From: Chrysopilus asiliformis
Lineage: Eukaryota; Arthropoda; Insecta; Diptera; Rhagionidae
Reading direction: 5' to 3'
Length of the DNA: 64,000 bases
NCBI GenBank assembly: GCA_964034945.1
Contig: OZ035960.1
Location: 28,259,487-28,323,486, forward strand
Shown here: positions 1 through 10,200 of the stretch, in pieces
Layout: the number at the start of each line of letters is the position of its first letter
Position numbering within the stretch: the first letter of the stretch is position 1
Notes under the pieces: model-generated
What the model was told of the DNA's origin: nothing
Seen by the model: only the letters and a program-made list of their open reading frames with translations
The model's database searches: none
Position numbers and translations under genes: made by a program

Positions 1-837
1 TTATAATTGTAGCATAAAATAGATTTTCAAAAATTTTCGTTACAAACATTTTTTTTGCATTTGCACATATTTGCTTCAAAGCGCGACCTTAGCAATGGGG
101 ACACAGGAAGCAACGTTTTCTCTTTTGGGAAGTTCTACAGTTATTATCCCCTACTACGCTCCGATATTTTGTAAAACAGAAGCAAAGTGATACCAAAATA
201 ACCTTTCTTTGCTGGTAAAACGTGGATTAAGGGTGAATTTCATAAAAGCGAAATATTATTGTTGTAGTAAAAAAACTTAAATTTTTTTTTTTCGTTTTTA
301 AATAGTATTGGCATAAAAAAAACAAAGTCAAGGAGCATGAATGTAATAATTTTTTTTAACATTCGTAACAATTACTCTCAAGACTGAAACGGTGACTCAA
401 AGTCACCGGGTGTGCGGATTAGAGTTAATATCGTTTTCGACTGGCATGCTCTTTATGCTCAAAAGTTGCTAAAAGGTAATCGCTCCGAGAACTTGTGATC
501 GATTTGTGTTCGACAAAAAACACCAATAAATAGTAGCGCGCCATAGGTCAAATTTTTTGAGATACTCGCATCCTTTGTAGAAAGTAATTTAGGAATGCGC
601 CGCGGGCGAAAAAAGGCAGTTAGGACCAACCCCATACCGAAGTAGAGTACGTTTTGCTTATTTAGTGATCGTCTTTTTTCCTCGATGGATAAATTATATC
701 ACTAAATTGAATAATCCGGGACAGAAGTACAGTTTCCAAAACTCCTAAATCTGGGACTATCCCGACCATTCCGCGATGTATGCTCACCATATTTAAATTC
801 CAATAAACCTATTTTTTTATTTCTGTCATAAATTTGA
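1..837. other. intergenic, nothing assigned
   Basis: AT-rich sequence with no supportable gene or bounded repeat. Confidence 0.5.
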
Positions 838-1150
838 TGTTTTTACTTCCGTCTGCTGTAGAGGGAAAGTATTGTATTCATGATTGAGACCGACTCTAGA
901 ACGGGGACAGATAGAAACTTCCTGATCAATACGAAATCCGTTTCAGGCAAAATTATGACGATGTCAGTGCATCTGTCTGTGGGTCTGTCCGTTTTGCGTA
1001 CCTTAAATAACTCGAGAACGCGTTGACCTAGCGACTTGAAATTTTTTGTAAATAAGTTTTATAAAACTCGTAGTTTTGTATCAAGTTTGGGAAAAGTAAC
1101 GGTAGCTATAATGGGTACCTTCCATACATTTAAAAAAAATACTGCTTTTT
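838..1150 (+). mobile_element. family C repeat, copy 1
   Basis: It contains AGAGGGAAAGTATTGTATTC, the CCGTTTCAGGCAAAAT block, a short CTGT tract and TAACTCGAGAACGCGTTGA. It shares this order with copies at 59786 and 62095. The general layout resembles families A and B. Confidence 0.75.
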
Positions 1151-1258
1151 TTTAAATTTTCGTAACCTATGCGCTTTAATACAATAAAATTTAGATTAAC
1201 CCTTTCAAGGTTGATGGTATAAAATATATACCACTTTTTCGTTTAATTTTATTTAGCA

Positions 1259-1689
1259 CTAGGGGCTGCGTCCTGAACCACTTCGCGGTTCACCCTCCAC
1301 CAACTGGTTGGCCTTCGGCCTCCCTGTTCACGTCGGCCTTCGGCCTCGAATCATACGTTTAACACGGGAAGAGCTAAGTTTCGATATCACTTTACCCACT
1401 CCCCTTACTCCACCACCTCTCGGGCCTATTTTTTAATGGGTCTATGTTGGGGCTGGACCCCCGACGAACATCTATGCCAAATTTCAGGCCAATCGGTTCA
1501 GTAGTTTCCCCGCGAATGAGTAATATAGCGCAAAAACCACCCCTCGCGCTGCTTTTCCGTATGCCTATGTTGGAACCAGAACTACCACAAAAACTCATGC
1601 CAATTTTCAAGTCAATCGGTTCAGCCGTTTTTGCGTGAAAGAGGAACAGAAAGATAGACAGACAGACACCAACTCATTTTTATATAGTA
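1259..1689 (-). mobile_element. non-autonomous Helitron, 5' end truncated
   Basis: On the minus strand the 3' end is a hairpin (GAACC...GGTTC) followed by CAGCCCCTAG|T, which fits the CTRR end inserted before T. The 5' end shows TATATAAAAATGAGTTGG, but the initial TC is lost where it abuts the next Helitron. The interior carries a CTGT microsatellite, a GCTGAACCGATTGACTTG motif shared with the 36362 copy, and GGCCTTCGGCC hairpins near 1310-1350. Confidence 0.75.
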
Positions 1690-2166
1690 CCAGGAAGACC
1701 GAGCCATGCTCGGCGACCACAAAATCCTACTTTTGCTGATTTTTGGGGAAAAACTAAATTCACATTATCTTATCAGAGCTTTTCCAGAGTTTTTTAATTC
1801 CCGATCTAGAAAGCTAGAACTAAAACTAACGCGCGATAACAAAATTTCATAGAAATCGGTTGAGTGGTTATTGAGTAATCGCTGTCACCGAATTTTGAAA
1901 CGTTGTTTTGAGACACCAGGTGAGGGTTATCGAGGGGAGAGAAAAGTCAGGTTTGTAGTGGAAAAATCCGAAGCCCCTAGCCCCCTCAGTAATACTGTAA
2001 AGTTTCATTAAAATCGGACCACCCAATTCGAAGATAATAGGCGAGGGGTATCGAAGGGGAATTTTCTCAGGGGTGAGACCTATCTAGATCGATTCCTTGT
2101 CCCGGAAAATCCCTAACCACCAAGTTTCGTTAAAATCGTTAGGCGGGTTTACGAGATCCTTTGTGC

Positions 2167-2211
<45 letters not shown>

Positions 2212-2242
2212 TTCCTCGTATTATATTATAGGATTAGTATGA
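1690..2242 (-). mobile_element. non-autonomous Helitron, complete ends
   Basis: On the minus strand it starts A|TCATACTAAT at 2242 and ends with the hairpin CCGAGCATGGCTCGG and then CTGG|T at 1690. These are canonical Helitron ends with no target duplication. A (CAGA)n tract of about 46 bp lies at 2166-2211 near the 5' end. There is no Rep/helicase gene. Confidence 0.85.
2166..2211. repeat. (CAGA)n microsatellite
   Basis: This is an uninterrupted tetranucleotide run within the Helitron at 1690-2242. Confidence 0.97.
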
Positions 2243-2347
2243 TGATGACATGATATGATGATTTGAAATATAGATATTTTATATACAGTTTTCTGTGGTA
2301 TTTAGATACGTCATATTTTTGACAAATCAACTGTTTGTGTTGGTAAT

Positions 2348-2385
2348 AACATAGTTGAGTAGTGTAGTACCTACTCAACTATGTT
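2348..2385. repeat. perfect 15-bp stem hairpin
   Basis: AACATAGTTGAGTAG and its exact complement are separated by an 8-nt loop (TGTAGTAC). Confidence 0.9.
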
Positions 2386-2489
2386 CCTCACAGAATATCC
2401 TTAAAGGATATAAATAATTTTTCCCCATTTTTTTCGCTGAAAAAAGTGTTTTATGTGTTTTAAAAAAGTATTTTATTTCCATTAATTTT

Positions 2490-2712
2490 ATAGTGCCCCT
2501 GAAAAGGTTTAACGGTTTTTTGTTTCTGTAACGGTTCTCAAAATATTTGAAAAAAAAAAATTAAGTTTTTTTCAAAATTTTTTCGAAATTTCTGCGGTAT
2601 TGGGGAAAAATGGACATAACAAAATTCAAAGGAAAGAAAATTTCCTGTATTTTTTTAACGGCTTTTACGTATCTTTAACGGTTCTTGAAATATTTGAAAA
2701 AAATAATTATTT
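2490..2712. repeat. diverged direct repeat, about 150-bp period
   Basis: The pattern TAACGGTTTTTT...TAACGGTTCT...AAATATTTGAAAAAAA occurs at about 2509 and again at about 2657. Confidence 0.65.
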
Positions 2713-3856
2713 TTTACATATTTTTATTTCGAAAATGAATATTGCAGAGGAAAGTTTTGTATTGATCACATCTTATTATTTTTTTGAGCAATGATGTTAA
2801 ACATGAAATTGTATACACGGTCAACTGCAGCATAATTATGCATGTTCGAATCATCCAGTGAAATGTGTACAGCTTGCAACCGCTTAAAAACTTCGCCTGT
2901 AAAACAAAAACCAGATTCATCAGTGAAATACCAATTATCACATCGATTTATTTTCATATATTTTTAATTAATAAATTTTTCTTAGTTTATTTGATATTTT
3001 GATATCAATGAGAATTTAACCTCATCCGGCTGTAATAAATAACTCACCAAGAGTCGCACAAATCTATCCGTAATGAAAGAGGCGAACTATAGTCTGGTCA
3101 TATTCTGTTTTTGCAAATCAATTAAACCCAATTAATTCTCAACACTCTAATTAAGATTAATTTCGCTATACGAGTTTGTCGTTAGACTTCTATGTATTCA
3201 CTATGAATTTATTCTATCATATATATTCATATATATATATACCATATTGTGTATAAAATCTAAATGCTATCAAAAATTATAAAATCGAGTATAGTATATG
3301 ATCATCGACATCATAAAGTTTCATTAACTTCATACAACTATGGCAATCTTTTCTCACGCTCCCAAAGTATGTGATTGCCACTTGTTTAGTTTAGAGTTGT
3401 ACAATATTAATACTTTTCAACTTGACTTCATATCTCGCCTTGGTGCTAATTAGAAGTAATTTCTAATTGTTGCGTTTGATTGAAATTGAGATCGTTGGTC
3501 AGATCATTGGAAAAGTGATGAATTCTGGTTTTCAGAATATAGAAATTCATATTGGAAACATTTTAACATCGTTAGAAGGTTTACAAAGCATAAAATCCTG
3601 GATTAAATTCTAATCAAAATTGGATTATACTGGATCTATATGTAATCCAATGCAAAATTCTAATTCAATAGTAAGGATTAGAAATATTTTTAAATTTATA
3701 GACTAAATTGTAGACATTAAGATTAAAAGTATTTAAGTTCAATATAAAGGGTGTTTTTTGCTTAGATAGAACTTACGAAAGGGTTAACTGTCCAACGAGC
3801 TGTTATACTGCGCTCATTTTTTGACATTTATAATCAGTATACTCTGGGAAATCATC

Positions 3857-4832
3857 ATGAATAGACTCACGCTTGAACAACGCTGCCAAATTATCCAAAT
3901 TTACTTTGAAAATTAGTCGTATATTCGCGCCACTTATAAACGACGTTTTTTTAGCGAAATTTTGTTCAGCGATGAAGCTCATGTTTACAGAATTGCCGCA
4001 TATGGAGTGAGACCAATCCACAAGAGACCCTACAGACTCCATTACATCCAGAAAAATGCACCGTTTGATGCGGTTTACACGCTGGTGGCATCATCGGACC
4101 TTATTTCTTCAAAAATGAGGCCGGAGCTCGCGTCTATTTCATACGCAGGGCAAATTGCCGGGCATTTCATATTCCAGCATGGCACAGAATAATTTGATTT
4201 TACAGCCCAATATAACTATGATCAAGGCCCTGTTATACCAATCATTGAAAAATTAAAAAAAAAGTCTAAAGCTTCCTTACCATGACGATCCTCAACATTT
4301 AAAAGGAAAATCTCATTTGAAAAATAACTAGCAACATATGAAATGCAGGGCAAATAAATAAATAAATTGTACGACATTTCAAAAACTATTAATTTTAAAA
4401 ACAGCAGGGCAACGAGTTTCTTATTTTCTCATCAAAACCCACTGTTTTTGATTGACCTGCAAGCAGCATGGCAAAACTTGCCCTGCGTATGAAATAGACG
4501 TCCAGAGCTCGCGTTACGGTCAATGGAAATCGTGACCGCACCATGATCAATGATTTTTTGTTTGAAAATATGGATGACATTGATCCGGACGAGATGTGGT
4601 TTCAACAGGATGGCGCTACGTGCCATACGGCGACCACAACCATCGACTTATTGAAATCAAAATTTGGCGAAAACTTGATTTCGAGAAATGGACCTGTCAA
4701 TTGGCCTCCAAGGTCGTGCGATTTGACACCTCTCGATTATTTCCTGTGGGGCTACGTGAAGTCACGCCCAGAATGCGCTTCGTCAAGAACAGCCGCGGTG
4801 GTCGTATGCCCGAAATCATTTTCAATTGTTAG
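3857..4832 (+). pseudogene. mariner DD41D transposase fragments
   Basis: The reading starts MNRLTLEQR at 3857 and meets an in-frame stop after about 19 codons. It then jumps by deletion to the first catalytic motif (FSDEAHV, about 3964), so the whole DNA-binding region is gone. After the nested MITE the gene resumes at about 4513 and contains FQQDGATCH (about 4600) and TPLDYFLWGY (about 4725), again 41 residues apart. It then loses most of the C-terminus in a frame-changing deletion and ends near 4832. The sequence belongs to the same DD41D group as the 46770 copy but is clearly a different, older lineage. Confidence 0.88.
4131..4500. mobile_element. MITE, TCTATTTCATACGCAGGGCA family, copy 1
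   Basis: This 370-bp insertion in the mariner transposase has perfect inverted ends of 23 bp (CGTCTATTTCATACGCAGGG plus CAA). The flanks are CCGGAGCTCG at 4121-4130 and CCAGAGCTCG at 4502-4511, a 9-of-10 match that reads as a target duplication of about 8-10 bp. The exact boundary is ambiguous by one or two bases. There is no coding capacity. A second copy is at 24495-24849. Confidence 0.9.
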
Positions 4833-4940
4833 TGCCATGTATTAATCTTTCGATAAAATTAAAAATTTTGATTAAAATTTAATTTTTTGTGTTACTTTTA
4901 AAATTTGAAGTTTTATCGGGCTTAAAAAAAACACTCTTTA

Positions 4941-7600
4941 TAATAAAAACGAATTAAAATATGAAGGGAAAATAAACTATAATATTTTCAATAATTTGCA
5001 GGTACCAAATTCTAATCCAAGATTTCGCGATCATAATTTTTGGATTGAAAATTACTCCAGGATTTTTTTACCGTGTACCATATTTTTTATAAATTTTGCC
5101 AAAAACATCCTTTACAGGAGTTGTTCACAGCATTGTTCCGAAAATTCAAAATGAGTGTTACCTCGTAAATGAAATTATCTCCTACAGGCGTGGATCCAGA
5201 GAGGGAGTGGGGGCGGGGGGGTTACGGGGATCATTATGTGTGAATTACAGGTCTAAATCTTCAGCCCCAGCGCGTGATCTCGTATTCAGCGCGTGATCTC
5301 GTATAAGGTTTGGGTAGCTACTTGCTTTCGAAACCTCTAACCGGAAATCTTTTAAAGCGTGGTATTTGTTGAGTTTTTTTTTTGTTTGGAATATTTATAA
5401 AATTGGTTTTTAAGGTGTGAGAATTCCAGATATTTTCAAAAATATTATGTGACTTTAAAAAACCATTTTCCAAATTTCAGAACATCATTCCAAAATCCAT
5501 TAAACCACCACACATATTATAATCATTTTCGAAAATCTCGCAATTTGTTTCACACATCAATTAAGAATTTTTGCGTGTTAAAAGTCGGAATATCGCTTGC
5601 TATATATATTAATAATTTTATTGGATCGTTTTTGGGGGCGTGAGAAAAGCCTGCGCCAAATAATGAAATGAAGTTGTAGTTAGATCATCGTCATGATCAT
5701 CATCGGGAAGATGATCGCGATCATTTGAAGCTGGTATTGTTTGCGTTTCAGATGAGATTCTCATTGACCAAAGTCTAGTTAATTGTTCACTGACATATGA
5801 ACTAATTGCTTAACTGAAATTTATGTCAGTTAATATGCTTCTTTATGTGAAAAGCGGTCGAAAAGCGAGCCCCTTAAATCCACTTTCTGGCTTTTCGATC
5901 TGTGCAAATCCTTTCCAGCAACTCAATGAGAAACAATAAATGAACATAATTTTCTCGTCGATCATACACGGTTTGACTGTGACTTCTGTAGCGGTACTGA
6001 AACGGATGGTTTCTTAATTGATCGTGCTTTACGGACAGACCAAATTAAAAGCCGATTCGTTTGTCTCTAGCGTTATTCGATCACAACTAATTGAAAAGCC
6101 GATTTTATAGCCACCCGCACTTGTAATGTTGTAACTTGAACGAAAACCGCCACAAATTTAACGATCGACAGTCAATTTGTTAGAAGGCGACAGTGCTGGG
6201 AATCGGGATGTAAATGAAAATCGGCACGCAAACTTACCCAATCTAATGATGGATCGATGTCATCGTCTGGATTCTTCATATAGGCGCAACAAACAACGTC
6301 AGAAATTAACTCCAATTCGGTTAGATTGGAAAAATCGTAAAAATTTGAAACTCATGATTGCTCGGATGACCCTCAACGGATGGGAAATTAAGAAAACGCA
6401 ACACGATCGGGAGTGAAACTGGCGTCATCTTGAGGAATGCGGGCCGAGCCCTTGTTGTAGTTTCAAAGAGACCTAAGGATTCGTTTTGTCAACACTAAAG
6501 TGTGGTCTTAATGCCAGATTCCTACCTCAATCGAAAGCAAACCGCAGTTACTGTTTGCATTTTCCTCACAACAAACAAAACAAAACAACAAAACCAAAAC
6601 ATGACATAAAGATTGTAGACAACCCCTGCTAGATCCGCGATATGGTCCGATGATCACTGTGGAACCTTTTCAACATCTGTGCTTCAATTTCACTATTTTG
6701 GCCCTTAAGAAAATGGTTTTCTCTAAAGTTTTTAATTGGCAATAAATCGTTCAATTAAAGCTTTGGATTGTTGCTGAGACACTCTGACAGATCAATTTTT
6801 TAATATCCCTAAAATAGGTAATTGCTTTTACAATACTTGCCTCAAATAACCCTTCTGTCTGGCAATTTTACAAGAGACACTTATAGTATTTCTATTAATT
6901 AGTAAAAAAAATTCTTTTACAATCCGAAGATAATTTTGATGTGAAATAAGAATTATCGAGACAAGTTCAGCATTATAGTAATTCTTAAAATTACCCGTAT
7001 CTTGTGAATTATTCTAAAACGACTCGATTCAATACTAAATTCAGTATGAAGACGGTTAAAAAAAGATACAATTTGAAAATATAGAAAAGCAAATAACAAA
7101 TTTGATTGACAACTTTTAAAAGTTCGTATTTTGGTCACCTTTAACAGAAATCAATATCTGCAAAAACACTAACGCAAGGGTGTCAAATTTGCAGCCACAA
7201 ACGACGATTTTTGCGACCTGCGTACCACATCGGGTCAACAACGAATATAATTTGAAGCCCCACATAACAAACATTCTAATAAAAATTCCGAGGTTTAATT
7301 TTTGAAATTTGTGATTAATGACGTACCCCAGGATTTACCTATGGCCACTTACTAGTCGCGTTAGCCTGTATTAGTGTTTGGCAGCCTTGAATTTTAGAAT
7401 AACCTCCCAAGCAACCTTTTGCAACTCAGGTCACAATGTGACCCTGATCGCAAAGTGCTGGTGGCAAATCCGTTTCAGCGACGTTTGCTTTGTTACAATG
7501 AAACTGGTTCCAAATTGGTTACATTGTGACCGGCTACAAAATAACCATTGTAAATCGGTCATTTTGTGACCAGTTATTGTTTTTCGTTGTTTTTATAGTG
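4941..7600. other. intergenic, nothing assigned
   Basis: AT-rich, apparently single-copy sequence. A GATCATCGTCATGATCATCA-type stretch near 5684 and a G-rich patch near 5205 are the only local features. No gene is supported. Confidence 0.5.
7429..7443. promoter_or_regulatory. palindromic GGTCACA-A-TGTGACC site
   Basis: A 15-bp perfect palindrome is embedded in AGGTCA...TGACCC, which resembles inverted nuclear-receptor half-sites with a 5-bp spacer. TGTGACC recurs at about 7524 and 7566. No gene is adjacent. Confidence 0.3.
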
Positions 7601-7607
7601 CTCGCTC

Positions 7608-7645
7608 ATAATTTACTTACAAACCGTGGTATCGAAGTATAAATA
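7608..7645 (+). promoter_or_regulatory. TATA-containing module, second copy
   Basis: GTGGTATCGAAGTATAAATA corresponds to the module at 15348-15387; the sequences downstream differ. Confidence 0.4.
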
Positions 7646-7802
7646 GCCAGCTTGCAGCGTTTACTTGCAGCGTTTTTTGAAGTACACTTGGAATACAAGT
7701 TTATATTGACCTCACACTTGATCTGCCCCCGCCTCCTACTCTTGTCAAACTTTGCAACAAAGGGGTTTCGTGGAAACGAAATAGTCACTAAATACCTATT
7801 AA

Positions 7803-8013
7803 CCCTCTAGTAGGCCAATTTTTGTTTGAAGAGAAAAAATTAGAGCGGGTTAATTGTGCTTCAAGAAACCCAGAACGGAAACCCTTTTGTAGTTGTTTGA
7901 GTTTCCTGTGGGTGTAAAAAGGAAATGTATCTAGAGATACACTTGCCAGTGCAGGGGGTTGTTAATAAGAAAAAGCTAAACTGTATCTGTAGATACACTT
8001 GCCTACTAGAGGG
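7803..8013. mobile_element. TTAA-flanked MITE (piggyBac-like), 211 bp
   Basis: The perfect ends CCCTCTAGTAGGC are flanked by TTAA (7799-7802 and 8014-8017). Inside is a GTATCT...AGATAC pairing repeated twice (ATGTATCTAGAGATACA near 7924 and CTGTATCTGTAGATACAC near 7981). Confidence 0.9.
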
Positions 8014-8104
8014 TTAAGCAAATACGGTTTCTTAATCGTTGCAGCAATGTTGCGGTGACGTTGCAGCAACAATTTTTTAACCCCATATATTTTGAAACTC
8101 AGTA

Positions 8105-8667
8105 CAGCGATTTTTGTGCAAAAGGTGATAAGTGATAAAAGCCGTGATAACAATAAAGACACAAATTCCTGTCAATGTATGCTTGTTTGCATGCACCTGT
8201 ATTGGTGAGATTTTATTGGAAAGCCGACTGGAAATTCCCTCGAAATTTGTATATGGTCACACTAGCTGTGTTCTTCACTTTGAACTGTCACTGACGCACC
8301 GAGATTTTTCTAGGGTGGCTGAGTTTTGTTTTGTGTGTTGAAATTTGTAATACGCGAATTCCTGTCATATTAGATGTGTCTCCTCCATCGTTATAAAATA
8401 AAATCAAAACTTCATCTGTAAAAAAAACCATTTTGTGTAAATGTAAGCCGCAAAAACGACCGAAACCTTCGACAAACTGAAAATGAAGCCACATTAAATT
8501 GACAACTGTCAGGTCAACCGGGTTGCCATAACCAAATTTTTTTTTGTTTTCGAGATAAAATTTCCCAGTCTTGTGACTTTCTGAATTGAAATTTGAAAAA
8601 CTTCCCACTTCATTTATCACGGGAAAGATCACGGGGAAAATTATCACCTTTTGCACAAAAATCGCTG
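8105..8667. mobile_element. TA-flanked Tc1/mariner-type MITE, 563 bp
   Basis: It has perfect inverted repeats beginning CAGCGATTTTTGTGCAAAAG that continue to at least 27 bp, with TA at 8103-8104 and 8668-8669. No transposase was recognised; an antisense ORF across it is judged chance. Confidence 0.9.
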
Positions 8668-9857
8668 TACAGGTTGTGTGACAGCTGGTCAACCGGCATG
8701 AGACCATTTTTGGTTACTTGGGCTTAATAGACTAGTACTATAATAAAATAAATATTGCGATTATACGAATTGCATAATTGGTAATCTATTTTGTCTTTTA
8801 TCTGGAAAACTTTGCACGAGGATTAATGATGATATGTATTGCCTAGGAATGATCAAAAAATTTGTTGTATCAATGTCAAAATGTTAGCAAAAAAAAATAG
8901 GACCTTTTTTGCAAAAAATTTTGGGTGTACGACTAGCGTGACTAACTTAAATTTTTTTTTGAAAATTTAAAACATTTTTTTTATATATTATTGACAAAAA
9001 AAAACTTCAAACCAGTTCATCAGCATATGCTTATTTTCAGAAATCTTGTGAATTTTTCCGATTAGAAAAAAATTTATTATGATTTTCATGTCCTTATGGA
9101 GGTTATTAGGAGGTTTTATTCTATATATTTAGGAGGTTTGTTTAAATTTCCTTTGGTATCGGTTTCATCTTTCTACAAGATTTTGCAAAAAATACCTAAG
9201 CTAGCCATGAAATTTTACAGAGAAGTTTGGTCCTGATGTGGAAATCCGTTAACCGGACGTAACCAAAACGGCGGCTTTTTAAATTCTATGCGGTTTTTTG
9301 CGGTTTACTCCGAAACTAACCATTTTCCAGTAGTCTTATCTATTACAAAACTTGGAGACAATCAAATTTGCTACATTTATGTCTTTTACTAGAACTCCGT
9401 TATGAAGATATGCCGGTATTTAAAAAAAAAAAGTTTTTTGCGAATATCTCGAAAACTAACGGATTTTTCAACGTATTGTGGTTCAACGTATTGTTATGGT
9501 TCAACGTATGAGAAGAATTAAAACCGTGTTAATTCTACCTGGGTGCACTCCACCTACAGTACAGCATCCGCCAGGTAGCTAAATTATTTATTAAATTTAA
9601 CTTTTTCAAAACATCGGAAAAACATCGAGGTATCGATCGATGTCGCCTTAAAAAACATCGATTTTCGATATATCGAGGTTTTATGAACGATGTTGCATCC
9701 CTACCTTTAGATGAAATGGGCTTCTGAAATATTTTTTGCGATTTCCGCAAAAAACGGTGCATTGTATCGAAAAATTTATCAAGACAAAATATGTTTCAAA
9801 TACAATTTTACATAACTTTTTCATACGTCGAAATCCATATGGATTACCCCTTTCAGC

Positions 9858-9910
9858 TTGTTCTTATATAGAGTATTTGACGTTTGCCCTCTGGTAATTG
9901 AAGTTTTTTT
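9858..9910 (+). repeat. solo 3' end of a family B repeat
   Basis: The short match TTATATAGAGTATTTGACG...TCTGGTAATTGAAG corresponds to the subterminal repeat and hairpin of family B. Confidence 0.5.
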
Positions 9911-9930
9911 ACACGGAAAGAACATTTTTT

Positions 9931-10200
9931 TGATACAGCCATCATATTATAATTAGAACCAACATATTTTGTTTGAGATAAATATGATGTTGTTGCTACA
10001 ACCAAAATTTTGTTTGACCAACAATTCGTTTACCACCATGCAATATAATTATACTTATTCCCGTAAATTTCCCTAAACAAAATTATATTGGTGGTGAACA
10101 AATTTTGTTTGCACCAAAAAAAATTTTGTTAGTAGCCAGAACATAATATTTATGTCAAACAAAATATGTTTGCCCTAATTATAGTATGATGACTGCATCA
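9931..10200. mobile_element. foldback MITE, 270 bp
   Basis: This is a large imperfect palindrome. TGATACAGCCATCATAT at the left mirrors TGATGCAGTCATCATAC at the right, and pairing continues through AACAAAATATGTTTG and AATTTTGTTTG to a centre near 10065. Confidence 0.85.

Larger units (their letters stand above)
3747..4938 (+). mobile_element. internally deleted mariner remnant hosting a nested MITE
   Basis: The ends are AAGGGTGTTTTTT at 3747 and its near-complement at 4926-4938, flanked by TA (3745-3746 and 4939-4940). A 370-bp MITE is inserted at 4131-4500. Without it, the mariner is about 820 bp, so a large part of the N-terminal coding region is missing. Confidence 0.9.

Noticed and set aside
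2166..2211. CRISPR-like array
   Set aside because: It is a plain tetranucleotide microsatellite without spacers; the window is eukaryotic.
8288..8707. 139-codon ORF on the minus strand
   Set aside because: It runs across the right end of the TA-flanked MITE at 8105-8667 into unrelated flanking DNA, so it is not a conserved gene.
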